From positions 105,668-169,667 of the forward strand of contig JAFUNK010000004.1 in assembly GCA_017482205.1 (NCBI GenBank): a stretch of DNA of 64,000 nucleotides, given 5' to 3'. This DNA is from Lachnospiraceae bacterium. Its GTDB lineage: Bacteria; Bacillota; Clostridia; Lachnospirales; Lachnospiraceae. The notes under the pieces are model-generated. The model was given only the letters and a program-made list of their open reading frames with translations, made no database searches and was not told where the DNA came from. Positions 53,444 through 63,227 of this stretch are shown piece after piece (position 1 is the first letter of the stretch; each line of letters opens with the position of its first letter). The translations under genes and the position numbers were made by a program.

Positions 53444-53462
53444 GATAATGATAATGATTACT
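53444..53462. promoter_or_regulatory. Fur-family box candidate upstream of the glycyl radical gene
   Basis: GATAATGATAATGATTACT matches 16 of 19 positions of the Fur consensus (GATAATGATAATCATTATC). It lies 25-43 bp upstream of the minus-strand start codon. Confidence 0.5.
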
Positions 53463-53550
53463 ATTTACAATATTATAATATCATCAATTTTCTAAAATGT
53501 CTACATAAAGAAGCATTTTTTATGTTCTTTTTTCTGTACAAAATATTTTG

Positions 53551-53580
53551 GTCATATCCGGGACAACATCACATATATTA
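53551..53580 (+). promoter_or_regulatory. Candidate SigE promoter of the spoIIIA operon
   Basis: GTCATATCC and, about 15 bp later, CATATATT resemble the sporulation sigma-E pattern (ATA, 16-18 bp, CATACAxT). The spoIIIA operon is SigE-controlled in studied spore formers. The spacing is slightly short. Confidence 0.35.
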
Positions 53581-53644
53581 GTGTAGGACAAAGAGTGAGA
53601 GACAAGTTTTGCTTGTCTTTCTACATAGGAAAAGAGGTGGATAG

Positions 53645-54598
53645 GTGAACGGTAGGGAAAGTGTTCTGCGTATTTTTCCACAAAACAGGAGAGGAATGTG
53701 GGAAAGGACGGCAGAAAGTTATGCTGAACTGGAAGAAATTCGGCTGAGAGCAGGAAAACCGGTACTGATAAAGTTACATGATGGGGAGTATTTTTTGACA
53801 TCGGAAGGTGGTTTGGATAGGAGCATAAGAAGAGCCTATATTGCCGGAAAGGATGATTTGGATGCAATTTTACAGCAGGTTTGTCATGCTTCGGTATATG
53901 CTTATGAGGACGAAATCAGGCAGGGATTTTTGACAGTGCAGGGGGGACACCGGATTGGTATTGCAGGACAGGCTGTGTTAGCGGAAAACGGAAGACTCAG
54001 AACCTTGAAACATATTTCAGCGATGAATATCCGTATTTCCCATGAAATAAAGGGAGCAGCGGATAAGGTATTAGCTTCTTTGTACCAAAACGGATATTTG
54101 TGTAACACTTTGATTGTATCGCCACCGGGATGCGGGAAAACCACACTTTTACGGGACTTAATCAGGCAGATATCCAATGGGAACAGTTATGGGAACGGTA
54201 TGACAGTAGGGGTAGTGGACGAGCGTTGTGAGATTGCAGGCAGTTATATGGGGGAAGCACAGAATGATTTGGGTATCAGGACGGATGTATTGGACGCCTG
54301 TCCCAAAGTGCACGGTATGATGATGCTGATACGCTCCATGACACCGCAGGTGGTCGCTATTGATGAGGTGGGCAGCATGGAAGATGTACAGGCATTGCAG
54401 AGAGTATCAGCGTGTGGTTGCCGATTGTTGGCAACTATACACGGTTTTGGAATGGAAGAGGTGCGGAAAAGAGCCTATATGCAGGAATTATTGGCGGAAG
54501 GGCTTTTTGAAAAATATATTGTTATGGATAAAAAAGGTGGGTGTCCGAGAGTAGCAGCCGTTTATGAGAAGGAGAATGTTGCATGTTGCGGATTTTAG
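53645..54598 (+). CDS. spoIIIAA: Stage III sporulation protein AA
   Basis: A 317-residue cytosolic ATPase from a GTG (AAAGAGGTGGATAG ahead). It resembles type II/IV secretion ATPases: Walker A SPPGCGKTTLLRDL, Walker B-like PQVVAIDEVGS, and GVVDERCEIAGSY. It energises the SpoIIIA-SpoIIQ channel that links mother cell and forespore. First of eight consecutive spoIIIA genes; its stop overlaps the spoIIIAB start by 16 bp. Confidence 0.95.
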   Translation: MNGRESVLRIFPQNRRGMWERTAESYAELEEIRLRAGKPVLIKLHDGEYFLTSEGGLDRSIRRAYIAGKDDLDAILQQVCHASVYAYEDEIRQGFLTVQGGHRIGIAGQAVLAENGRLRTLKHISAMNIRISHEIKGAADKVLASLYQNGYLCNTLIVSPPGCGKTTLLRDLIRQISNGNSYGNGMTVGVVDERCEIAGSYMGEAQNDLGIRTDVLDACPKVHGMMMLIRSMTPQVVAIDEVGSMEDVQALQRVSACGCRLLATIHGFGMEEVRKRAYMQELLAEGLFEKYIVMDKKGGCPRVAAVYEKENVACCGF

Positions 54599-55098
54599 GG
54601 GCCGGATTTATTCTGGCGGGGTGTACCGGTATTGGTTTGTTTTACAAGCAAAGGTTTCATGAGGCATTGTGGCATCTGCGGTATATGGAGCAGGTGTTGG
54701 AGAGATTTATCAGTGAAATCCGTTATGATAAAGCAACCCTGCCGGAGTGTTGCAAACGTATCGGAGAAAGGACAAAACAGCCTTATGGAGATGCCTTGGT
54801 TAAAATATATGAGGCAATGCTTTCGGATGAAGGGGATTTTTCGAAAAATTGGAAAAGCATTATGGGGGAGGCAGTAGCGGGACTACCCTTGGCAGTAGAA
54901 GAAAAACGCCCTTTTTTGGAATTCGCAGACAGTAATAATATGACAGACAATCTGATGCAGATTAAGGTGCTGGAGCAGTACAGGGACATGCTGGATATAC
55001 ATATTAAAAATCGGGAAGCGGATTTGGAAAAGCAGGGCAGAATGGCATCCGGGTTAGGTATTATGGCAGGGCTCTTGTTGACAGTCATACTGCTTTGA
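54583..55098 (+). CDS. spoIIIAB: Stage III sporulation protein AB
   Basis: 171 residues with an N-terminal membrane helix (ILGAGFILAGCTGIGLFY), a helical cytosolic body and a C-terminal membrane helix (GLGIMAGLLLTVILL). This matches the GspF-like SpoIIIAB architecture. GAAGGAGAATGTTGC precedes the ATG. Part of the channel between mother cell and forespore. Confidence 0.93.
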   Translation: MLRILGAGFILAGCTGIGLFYKQRFHEALWHLRYMEQVLERFISEIRYDKATLPECCKRIGERTKQPYGDALVKIYEAMLSDEGDFSKNWKSIMGEAVAGLPLAVEEKRPFLEFADSNNMTDNLMQIKVLEQYRDMLDIHIKNREADLEKQGRMASGLGIMAGLLLTVILL

Positions 55099-55153
55099 CA
55101 GGCTCAAAAAAGAACGGCAAAGGAAAAAATGCCGGGGAACATAAGGAGGCAGT

Positions 55154-55348
55154 ATGGGAGTTGGTCTTATATTTAAAATTGCAGCGGTGGGGCTGTTGGT
55201 TACCATTTTGAATCAGGTGCTGAAACACAGTGGCAGGGAGGAACAGGCTTTTTTAGTCAGTCTGGCAGGATTGATTCTGGTGCTGACATGGCTTGTGCCA
55301 TACATATATGAGCTGTTTACTACGATTCAGGCACTGTTTTCTTTATGA
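55154..55348 (+). CDS. spoIIIAC: Stage III sporulation protein AC
   Basis: A 64-residue, two-helix membrane protein (GVGLIFKIAAVGLLVTILNQ; SLAGLILVLTWLVPYIYEL) of the size and composition typical for SpoIIIAC. Ribosome site ATAAGGAGGCAGT. Operon order AA-AB-AC-AD is standard. Confidence 0.95.
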   Translation: MGVGLIFKIAAVGLLVTILNQVLKHSGREEQAFLVSLAGLILVLTWLVPYIYELFTTIQALFSL

Positions 55349-55368
55349 TTGGAAAAAGGGAGTGACAG

Positions 55369-55752
55369 ATGGAGATTATAAAACTGAGCCTTTTCGGTAT
55401 TATGGGAGTATTATTGGCAATCCAATTCAAAGGAATTAAATCAGAATTTAACTTCTATATTGGGATAGGAGTTGCTTTACTCATATTCTTTTATGCGGTA
55501 AACAGTCTTACTGCTCTGATCTCGGAATTGGGAGTTTTGCAGAAATATTTAAAGGGTGGAGAAAGCTATCTGGGCACACTGTTAAAAATAGTGGGAATTA
55601 CGTATATTTGTGAATTCAGCTCCGGTATTTGTAAGGACGCCGGGTTTAGCTCCGTAGCAGGACAGATAGAGGTATTGGGGAAACTGGCGGTAATGTTTGC
55701 GGGACTGCCCATCTTGTTGGCGGTATTGGAACAGATACAGGGATTTATGTGA
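55369..55752 (+). CDS. spoIIIAD: Stage III sporulation protein AD
   Basis: A 127-residue membrane protein with about four hydrophobic segments. TYICEFSSGICKDAGFSSVA matches the conserved SpoIIIAD core. Starts 20 bp after spoIIIAC. Confidence 0.95.
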   Translation: MEIIKLSLFGIMGVLLAIQFKGIKSEFNFYIGIGVALLIFFYAVNSLTALISELGVLQKYLKGGESYLGTLLKIVGITYICEFSSGICKDAGFSSVAGQIEVLGKLAVMFAGLPILLAVLEQIQGFM

Positions 55753-55762
55753 GGGATATGCT

Positions 55763-56827
55763 ATGTCAATGGAACTATCGGAGGTCTGGGAAAAATACGG
55801 GATGGGTGATTTGGAAGCCGGGCTTGCGGGGATTTTTCCCGATACAGATTTTAGTCTCAGTGAAATGTTTTCCCTCATATTATCGGGAGATGTGTGGGGC
55901 GGTATTTCTTATGCTGTGCAGACCGCTGTCAATGGAGTGATTTCGGATTTTTCATCCATCAAAGAGATATTTATATGGATTATGGTGTTGGGGATTGCAG
56001 CGGCAGTCATTTCACATTTTATTGAAATTTTTGATAATCACCAGATTGCGGATATTGGCTTTTACTTTACCTATCTGTTGATGTCGGTACTGTTGTTAAA
56101 ATGCTTTACGGAAACAGCAAAAGTGGCGGCAGATACCATGGGGGATATTGTTAATTTTATTACGGCATTTATTCCGGCGTATTTTTTATCGGTGGGGATG
56201 GCGACCGGCAGTGTGACCGCAACGGCAGGTTATCAGATAGTGTTACTTTTAATTTATCTGGTGGAAAATGTGCTGTTGACATTGGTACTGCCGTTAATTA
56301 ACAGTTATATACTTCTGACTATGATAAATGGACTGTGGGCAGAGGAGAGACTGACGCTTCTTGTAGAAGGGATGGACAAGGCTATCCGCTTTTTACTTAA
56401 AATGTTATTGGGGCTGGTGACCGGTTTAAGTGTGTTGCAATCAATGATAACACCCGCTATTGATTCGGTGAAAGCTACGGCACTGCAAAAAGCGGTGGCT
56501 GCAATACCGGGGGTAGGCAATGCCGCGGACGGTGTGGTGGATATCATGCTGGGTTCGGCAGTGTTGATTAAAAACAGTATCGGTATCGTGTTGCTGTTGC
56601 TGCTGTTGGCATTTGCCGCAGCACCGCTTTTAAAAATACTGGTAGTGGCTTTTTTGTTAAAGGCAGCGGCAGCTTTTCTGGGAATGGTAAGCGACAAGCG
56701 GATTACTACCTGTACGGACAGGGTAGGTAACGGCGGACAGTTGTTGTTTAAAACGGTGGGGACTTCGGTTTTGTTGTTTCTGATTACGATTTCAGTGGCT
56801 TCGTATACTACCAACAGAGGGTTTTAG
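55763..56827 (+). CDS. spoIIIAE: Stage III sporulation protein AE
   Basis: 354 residues from the ATG at 55763 (GAGGGATATGCT ahead); a longer frame begins inside spoIIIAD. It is a polytopic membrane protein with about seven helices and the family motifs VNFITAFIPAYFLSV and TALQKAVAAIPGVGNAADG. Forms part of the SpoIIIA channel membrane complex. Confidence 0.93.
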   Translation: MSMELSEVWEKYGMGDLEAGLAGIFPDTDFSLSEMFSLILSGDVWGGISYAVQTAVNGVISDFSSIKEIFIWIMVLGIAAAVISHFIEIFDNHQIADIGFYFTYLLMSVLLLKCFTETAKVAADTMGDIVNFITAFIPAYFLSVGMATGSVTATAGYQIVLLLIYLVENVLLTLVLPLINSYILLTMINGLWAEERLTLLVEGMDKAIRFLLKMLLGLVTGLSVLQSMITPAIDSVKATALQKAVAAIPGVGNAADGVVDIMLGSAVLIKNSIGIVLLLLLLAFAAAPLLKILVVAFLLKAAAAFLGMVSDKRITTCTDRVGNGGQLLFKTVGTSVLLFLITISVASYTTNRGF

Positions 56828-56923
56828 AACTTTCAAATGTGTAAAACGATAAAAACTTTAAGCTAATGCAGGAAAGGTTCATGATGGGCTTATAAAGGAA
56901 AGTTATGAGGTGGGAGTGAAAGC

Positions 56924-57427
56924 ATGGGAAACGGTTTGTTGAGTCTTATTAAGCAGGTTAGTGTTTTTGTTATCTGTGCCCAGATGATTCTGCATTTTAA
57001 ACCGACGGCACAGTATGGAAAATATATTAAGCTGCTAATCGGGCTTATGGTTTTAGTACAGATTTTTGTGCCGCTGATGTCCTTGTTTGGTAAAGGGGGT
57101 GCAACTGCCTTTTCGGAAAGAATGGAATATTATCAGAAGATAGTGGCAGACAGTATGACGGAGGTCGGATTAGAGGGAGTTACAACGGCAGAGCGGGTAG
57201 AAGAAATGAGATTAGAAGAAATTAAATCTATACTTAATAATGTGGAATTGGAGCGGGTAACAGAAAATGAAAATAAGGAAGGAGAGAAAACGGTTCTTTC
57301 ACAGGCATCGGAGGGGACGGAGAGCCTGCTTACAGTAGGCGGAAATACAGAACAAACAGTGGTGCAGCAAGACAGTGGGCAGGACGGGATTTATATTGAA
57401 AGAATAGAGGTGGGACCGGATGATTGA
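56924..57427 (+). CDS. spoIIIAF: Stage III sporulation protein AF
   Basis: 167 residues: two N-terminal membrane helices (about 8-25 and 35-55, with IKLLIGLMVLVQIFVPL), then a cytosolic or intermembrane domain with the MRLEEIKSIL repeat region. A 96-bp gap separates it from spoIIIAE, and its stop overlaps spoIIIAG by 8 bp. Confidence 0.9.
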   Translation: MGNGLLSLIKQVSVFVICAQMILHFKPTAQYGKYIKLLIGLMVLVQIFVPLMSLFGKGGATAFSERMEYYQKIVADSMTEVGLEGVTTAERVEEMRLEEIKSILNNVELERVTENENKEGEKTVLSQASEGTESLLTVGGNTEQTVVQQDSGQDGIYIERIEVGPDD

Positions 57428-58046
57428 CAGAATAAAAGAGTTGGCAAAGAATAAAAATAATCTGGTAGTGCTGGTACTGGTAGGTGTACTGCTTATGGTA
57501 ATCACGTTTCCTTTGGAAGAAAAAGAAGATATAAGTACCGGCGAGGCTGGCAGTGCGGCAGAAAACACAAATAATAACAATGGTTATTTAAATGTCGCGG
57601 GATACGGTAATAATAATATAGAAGGAGTCATGACGGAGGAACAGCTTTATGTGGCACAGATGGAGGAAAAGCTGGAAGAAGTTCTGAGTAAACTGGACGG
57701 TGCAGGAAATGTAGAGGTATTGATTACCTTACAGGCATCGGAAGAAAAAATCGTAGAGAAGGATATACCGGTGGTACGTTCCAATACTGAGGAGACGGAT
57801 TCGGCAGGAGGAACACGTACGGTCAGCAATGTGGATATGGGGGAAAGTACCGTATATTCCGATGTGGACAATAATTCCCAACCATATGTTATTCAAACGA
57901 TAAGTCCCAGAATAGAGGGGGTTGTGGTACTGGCAGAGGGAGCCGGCAGCGGAAATGTCAGCATAAATCTTACAGAAGCCGTACAGGTACTGTTTGGTGT
58001 AGAAGCACATAAAATAAAAGTAATGAAAATGGAAGGAACAAAATAG
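57420..58046 (+). CDS. spoIIIAG: Stage III sporulation protein AG
   Basis: A 208-residue single-pass membrane protein (NLVVLVLVGVLLMVITFPL) with an intermembrane ring-building domain: LEEVLSKLDGAGNVEVLITL and GVVVLAEGAGSGNVSINLTEAVQVLFGVEAHKI region. SpoIIIAG assembles into the large ring of the feeding-tube channel in B. subtilis. Confidence 0.93.
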   Translation: MIDRIKELAKNKNNLVVLVLVGVLLMVITFPLEEKEDISTGEAGSAAENTNNNNGYLNVAGYGNNNIEGVMTEEQLYVAQMEEKLEEVLSKLDGAGNVEVLITLQASEEKIVEKDIPVVRSNTEETDSAGGTRTVSNVDMGESTVYSDVDNNSQPYVIQTISPRIEGVVVLAEGAGSGNVSINLTEAVQVLFGVEAHKIKVMKMEGTK

Positions 58047-58134
58047 AGATGTCATGCATAGCGCGGACATAGCGTTAATATAATAAAATAGTAAAAAAAG
58101 AAACTGGTAAGCAGCCAGTAAAGGGGAGAATGAC

Positions 58135-58881
58135 GTGAAGAATATTCTGAAAAAGAACCAACTTATGATTACCGCACTGGCAATTATGATTGCCGTAGCA
58201 GGCTACCTGCATTTTGCAGGAGAAAATCTGGAAGGTGAGGATTATGTAGCCACAGCGGGAGATGCACAGACTCTGAATGAAGTGGAGGTAGAGAATTTTA
58301 CGGCCGGCAATGTGACAGAAGACTACTCTTTGGACGGACTGTTGGACTTGTCGGAGGAGGACCTTGCTTCTGAACAGCTTACGGAAATAGAAAGTATGGA
58401 TTCGGATGTGACTGAAATCGTAGACAATTATCTGGATGAAGGCATGGATACGGCAGTCGTTACCGAAGGAGCGGCAACACCGGCAGAAGGAGAAATTCCG
58501 GGAGAAGCAGTATTTACAGGCACTACCGCTATAACCACTCTTTCAGAAGCCAAGCTGGAAAAAGAACAGGTGCGTGCAAGAAACAGGGAAACCTTACTTG
58601 AAATTATCAACAGTACCACTTTAAGTGATGAGCAGAAACAGAATGCGGTAGACACCATGGTAGAAATGACTGCCATTGCAGAGCAGGAAATGAGTGCGGA
58701 AATTTTGTTGGAGGCAAAAGGTTTTACGGATGTGGTAGTCAGTATCAGTGACGGCAGCGTGGATGTTGTGGTAAACGAACCGGAACTGACAGACGTACAG
58801 AGAGCACAGATTGAAGATATTGTAAAGAGAAAAACAAATGTAGAAGCGGCAAATATCGTAATCAGCACAGTTGTGCAGTAG
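58135..58881 (+). CDS. spoIIIAH: Stage III sporulation protein AH
   Basis: 248 residues from a GTG (AAAGGGGAGAATGAC ahead). One membrane helix (about 8-25), a long acidic linker and a C-terminal YscJ/FliF-like domain (LLEIINSTTLSDEQKQNAV onward, ILLEAKGFTDVVVSISDG). It binds forespore SpoIIQ across the intermembrane space. Last gene of the operon. Confidence 0.93.
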   Translation: MKNILKKNQLMITALAIMIAVAGYLHFAGENLEGEDYVATAGDAQTLNEVEVENFTAGNVTEDYSLDGLLDLSEEDLASEQLTEIESMDSDVTEIVDNYLDEGMDTAVVTEGAATPAEGEIPGEAVFTGTTAITTLSEAKLEKEQVRARNRETLLEIINSTTLSDEQKQNAVDTMVEMTAIAEQEMSAEILLEAKGFTDVVVSISDGSVDVVVNEPELTDVQRAQIEDIVKRKTNVEAANIVISTVVQ

Positions 58882-58991
58882 GGAAGATTGTGATAAAATG
58901 TACGCGAAGCAAAAAGTAGGCACATAGAGTGGCTTTGAATATAGGGTGCAGTATTATTGGGCAGAATGCCTGTATTAGGAAGGAATTACGG

Positions 58992-60143
58992 ATGAAAAGA
59001 ATTTTTCTGATTGTACTGGACAGTTTTGGAATAGGCGAAATGCCGGATGCGAAGGAATTCGGAGACGTGGATGTCAATACACTTGGCAGAGTGGCAACGA
59101 GTTCTTATTTCGCAATGCCGAATATGAAAAAGTTAGGACTTTTCAATATAGACGGTGTTACATGTGGGGAAAAAGAAGCCTCACCACGGGCGGGATATGC
59201 CCGCCTGAAAGAGGCTTCCGCAGGAAAAGATACGACCATAGGACATTGGGAGATAGCGGGTGTCTGTTCCGGACAGCCGCTGCCCGTGTATCCGAATGGA
59301 TTTCCACAGGAAGTACTGGATGCTTTTGCAGCACAGACGGGCAGAGGCATACTGTGTAATTTGCCTTATTCAGGTACTAAGGTAATCGAAGATTACGGAG
59401 AAGAGCATATCAAAACAGGCAAGCTGATTGTTTATACATCGGCGGACAGCGTATTCCAGATTGCAGCCCATGAGGATGTAGTGCCGGTGGAAGAGTTGTA
59501 TGAATATTGTAAGATTGCCCGTAAAATCCTGACCGGTAAACACGGTGTAGGAAGAGTCATAGCCCGACCCTTTATCGGAGAAAAAGGCAGTTTTGTGCGT
59601 ACGGCAAGGAGACATGATTTTTCCATAGATCCGCCTAAGCCTACCATGTTAGACCAACTTTCGGAAAACGGTAAAGCCGTTATCGGCGTAGGTAAAATCT
59701 ATGATATTTTTGCAGGCAAAGGCATTACAGAGCATGTTTATACCACCGGCAATGCGGACGGTATCGACAAGACTTTGCAATATATGGACAAAGATTTTGA
59801 AGGACTCTGCTTTGTCAATCTGGTGGATTACGATATGCTTTACGGACACCGCAGGGATATTGACGGTTATGCAAAGGCACTGACTGCCTTTGATGAAAAA
59901 TTGCCGGAAATTATGGCAAAAATGCGGGCAGAAGATATTCTGATGATAACCGCCGACCATGGTTGCGACCCGGGTTATCTGGCAACTACCGACCATACCA
60001 GGGAGTATGTGCCGTTTATTATGTGCGGAGAGCCGGTGAAGGCAAAAAATTTCGGTACAAGAGAAACCTTTGCAGATATAGGGGCAACTGTGTTACAATA
60101 CTTTGGTATTGTGCCCGGCTTTGGCGGGAATAGTATGTTATAA
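58992..60143 (+). CDS. deoB: Phosphopentomutase
   Basis: 383 residues from the ATG at 58992 (AGGAAGGAATTACGG ahead), full length for DeoB. Alkaline-phosphatase superfamily metal sites: VLDSFGIGEMPDA near the start, DTTIGHWEIAG with the phosphorylated Thr, VDYDMLYGHRRD and TADHGCDPG. It interconverts ribose-1- and ribose-5-phosphate (and deoxy forms) in nucleoside salvage. No deoxyribonucleoside operon partners are adjacent. Confidence 0.96.
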   Translation: MKRIFLIVLDSFGIGEMPDAKEFGDVDVNTLGRVATSSYFAMPNMKKLGLFNIDGVTCGEKEASPRAGYARLKEASAGKDTTIGHWEIAGVCSGQPLPVYPNGFPQEVLDAFAAQTGRGILCNLPYSGTKVIEDYGEEHIKTGKLIVYTSADSVFQIAAHEDVVPVEELYEYCKIARKILTGKHGVGRVIARPFIGEKGSFVRTARRHDFSIDPPKPTMLDQLSENGKAVIGVGKIYDIFAGKGITEHVYTTGNADGIDKTLQYMDKDFEGLCFVNLVDYDMLYGHRRDIDGYAKALTAFDEKLPEIMAKMRAEDILMITADHGCDPGYLATTDHTREYVPFIMCGEPVKAKNFGTRETFADIGATVLQYFGIVPGFGGNSML

Positions 60144-60166
60144 AAAACATTTTGGAGGAAACAGAC

Positions 60167-61762
60167 GTGGCAGCAAACTACGCAGACGAGATAAACAGAA
60201 GAAGGACATTTGCAATTATATCCCACCCCGATGCGGGTAAGACAACCTTGACGGAGAAGTTTCTCCTTTACGGCGGTGCCATCAACTTAGCCGGCAGCGT
60301 AAAGGGTAAGGCAACCGCCAGACATGCGGTATCCGACTGGATGGAAATAGAAAAAGAGAGAGGTATTTCCGTTACCTCATCCGTATTACAGTTTGAGTAT
60401 GACGGTTTCTGTATCAATATTCTGGACACACCGGGACATCAGGACTTCTCGGAGGATACTTATCGTACCCTGATGGCAGCGGACTCCGCAGTCATGGTAA
60501 TCGATGCATCCAAGGGTGTTGAGGCGCAGACCAGAAAACTTTTCAAGGTTTGTGTGATGAGAAAGATACCTATTTTTACTTTTATCAACAAAATGGACAG
60601 GGATGCAAATGACACCTTCGAACTGCTTGACGAAATTGAAAAAGAACTGGGCATCGCAACCTGTCCGGTAAACTGGCCTATCGGCTCCGGTAAAAGCTTT
60701 AAGGGCGTATATGACCGCAACAAAGAAGCCGTATATACCTTTTCCGATACCGAAAAGGGAACCAAGGAAGGGGAAACTACTGAGGTTTCCGTGGCAGAAA
60801 GAGACAAGCTGGTAGCCATTATCGGCGATGAAGCGGCGGACAAGCTTTACGATGAAATCGAGCTGCTTGACGGTGCCAGTGCAGAATTTGATTTGGATGC
60901 AGTCAGAAGCGGTGATTTGACACCGGTATTCTTCGGCTCCGCATTAACAAACTTCGGTGTGGAAATTTTCTTAAAGCATTTCCTGGAGATGACTACCACC
61001 CCCCTTGCCAGAAAAGCAGATATCGGTCTGATTGATCCGGTAGAAAATGAATTTTCAGCTTTTGTATTCAAAATACAGGCAAATATGAATAAGGCACACA
61101 GGGACAGAATTGCGTTTATGCGTATCTGCTCCGGTAAATTTGATGCCAGTCAGGAAGTACGGCATGTACAGGGCAATAAGGTAATGCGCCTTTCCCAGCC
61201 CCAGCAGATTATGGCGGACGAACGTAAGATATTGAGTGAAGCCTACGCGGGAGATATTATCGGTGTGTTTGACCCGGGTATTTTCTCTATCGGAGATACA
61301 GTCTGCATGCCCAAAGAAAAAATACAGTACGAAGGTATCCCTACCTTTGCACCGGAGCATTTTGCAAGAGTGCGTCAGATTGATACCATGAAGAGAAAGC
61401 AGTTTATCAAGGGTGTCAGCCAGATTGCACAGGAAGGTGCTATCCAGATTTTCCAGGAATTTAATACCGGTATGGAAGAAATCATTGTAGGTGTAGTAGG
61501 TGTGCTGCAGTTCGATGTTTTAAAATATCGTCTGGAAAATGAGTACAATGTGGAAATCCGCTTAGAGCCCCTGCCTTATGAGCATATCCGCTGGATTGAA
61601 AATAAGGATATTGACTTGAACAAACTGACAGGAACTTCCGATATGAAGAAGATTCAGGACTTAAAGGGCAATCCTCTGCTTTTGTTTGTTAACTCATGGA
61701 GCGTGGGCATGACATTGGAAAGAAACGAAGGACTGGTGCTTTCCGAGTTCGGCAGAAATTAG
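60167..61762 (+). CDS. prfC: Peptide chain release factor 3
   Basis: 531 residues from a GTG at 60167, chosen because GGAGGAAACAGAC precedes it; an in-frame TTG 15 bp earlier overlaps that site. The GTPase has G1 SHPDAGKTTLTEK, G2/G3 with DTPGHQDF and G4 NKMDRD, then the RF3-specific domains. It recycles RF1/RF2 after termination. It starts 23 bp after deoB. Confidence 0.95.
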   Translation: MAANYADEINRRRTFAIISHPDAGKTTLTEKFLLYGGAINLAGSVKGKATARHAVSDWMEIEKERGISVTSSVLQFEYDGFCINILDTPGHQDFSEDTYRTLMAADSAVMVIDASKGVEAQTRKLFKVCVMRKIPIFTFINKMDRDANDTFELLDEIEKELGIATCPVNWPIGSGKSFKGVYDRNKEAVYTFSDTEKGTKEGETTEVSVAERDKLVAIIGDEAADKLYDEIELLDGASAEFDLDAVRSGDLTPVFFGSALTNFGVEIFLKHFLEMTTTPLARKADIGLIDPVENEFSAFVFKIQANMNKAHRDRIAFMRICSGKFDASQEVRHVQGNKVMRLSQPQQIMADERKILSEAYAGDIIGVFDPGIFSIGDTVCMPKEKIQYEGIPTFAPEHFARVRQIDTMKRKQFIKGVSQIAQEGAIQIFQEFNTGMEEIIVGVVGVLQFDVLKYRLENEYNVEIRLEPLPYEHIRWIENKDIDLNKLTGTSDMKKIQDLKGNPLLLFVNSWSVGMTLERNEGLVLSEFGRN

Positions 61763-61794
61763 AAAAAGCGGTAGTAACTTAAGGGGAGAACCGG

Positions 61795-63159
61795 ATGAAA
61801 AAAATAAATATAGTATTGTTGGCGGTACTGCTTAGTGTGTTTGCAAGTGCCTGCAATATGAAGGCGGGAGCTAATCCAACACCTGCTACTCCCGTGGAAA
61901 ATCAAGCGGACGGAACTCAGGGAAACGGGCTTTCGGGTGACGGCAGCGATGCACAGGTAACCGGAACCGGTTTGGCGGGAACGGAAAATGGTTCGGCAAC
62001 AGAGGGCAGTGAAGGCACCTTAGGTACAGAAAATGATTACGGAACCGGAGAGGTGCAGGAATTGGAGGCAAATGCACCGGCAAGCCCGGAAAATGTCATA
62101 ACAGAGGCCTCACAAATAGTAAAAGAAGGCAGTGAGCACGGCTATTATTATGAGCAGTTAAGTGCTCCTGAAAAAACATGGTATGAAGAAATTTATGCCA
62201 TATTGTCTTCCGTGTCCGGTGAATTGATTTTGTCGGCAGATGGTAATACAACCGTAGGGGCGGACGGTCTGGATAAAATATTCCAGTGTGTGATGCACGA
62301 CCATCCTGAATTGTTTTTTGTAAAGGGTTATACCTATACACTTTATACCTATGGAGAAGAACTTGCCAAGATTGGATTTGCCGGCACTTATACCATGACG
62401 GCTGAGCAAAAAGAAGAAATGCAGAAGCAGATAGATGCAGCCGTGGAGGAATGTCTTTCGGGCATTGACAGGCAGGCTTCTGATTATGAAAAAGTAAAAT
62501 ATGTATATGAATATGTAATTTATAGGACAAGCTACAATAAAGAGGCTGTGGACAATCAAAATATCTGTTCGGTGTTTATCGGCAAAGAATCTGTTTGTCA
62601 GGGATATGCCAAATCCGTCCAGTATCTGTTACAAAAACTGGATATTCCCGCAACGCTTGTTATAGGCAAAGTACATGGTACGGAAAGCCATGCATGGAAT
62701 CTGGTACAGGTGGACGGAGAATACTATTATCTGGATGCCACATGGGGCGACGCCTCTTATACAAGTCAGGGAGAGGCGGCAGCAGTGGCGGTACTACCGG
62801 ATATCAGTTACGATTATTTGTGTGTGACAACGGCAGACATGGCTAAGACCCATACTATAGAAAGTCCGGTAACCATGCCCGAGTGCACGGCAATTGCTGC
62901 CAACTATTATGTGATGGAGGGTGCCTATTTTTATTCCTATGATACCAATGCACTGGCAGCATTTTTTGATAAGGGGTATGATGAGGATAGAGTGGCGGTA
63001 ACGCTTCGGTGTGCGGATGAAGCAGTATATAATACTTTTTTCGAAGAATTGATTACCAACCAGCAGATATTTCACTACTTGAACAGTGTGGACGGCAGGG
63101 TAGCTTTTGCACAGGATGCAGATAAGTTTTCCATGACTTTTTGGCTTGTGAATGAATGA
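61795..63159 (+). CDS. Transglutaminase-like domain lipoprotein
   Basis: 454 residues. The lipoprotein signal peptide ends in ASAC, followed by a ~80-residue Gly/Thr/Glu-rich linker. A transglutaminase-like (cysteine protease fold) domain follows with the triad Cys268 (SVCQGYAKS), His299 (ESHAWN) and Asp314 (LDATWGD). Such surface proteins are thought to act as proteases or cross-linkers on the cell envelope. The triad is complete, so it is probably active. AAGGGGAGAACCGG precedes the ATG. Confidence 0.9.
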   Translation: MKKINIVLLAVLLSVFASACNMKAGANPTPATPVENQADGTQGNGLSGDGSDAQVTGTGLAGTENGSATEGSEGTLGTENDYGTGEVQELEANAPASPENVITEASQIVKEGSEHGYYYEQLSAPEKTWYEEIYAILSSVSGELILSADGNTTVGADGLDKIFQCVMHDHPELFFVKGYTYTLYTYGEELAKIGFAGTYTMTAEQKEEMQKQIDAAVEECLSGIDRQASDYEKVKYVYEYVIYRTSYNKEAVDNQNICSVFIGKESVCQGYAKSVQYLLQKLDIPATLVIGKVHGTESHAWNLVQVDGEYYYLDATWGDASYTSQGEAAAVAVLPDISYDYLCVTTADMAKTHTIESPVTMPECTAIAANYYVMEGAYFYSYDTNALAAFFDKGYDEDRVAVTLRCADEAVYNTFFEELITNQQIFHYLNSVDGRVAFAQDADKFSMTFWLVNE

Positions 63160-63227
63160 GTGATGTGTTATACTAATGCTTAGAAACCGAACTGAAACAC
63201 CGTTATGTGCGGCAGAAGGAGAGAATG

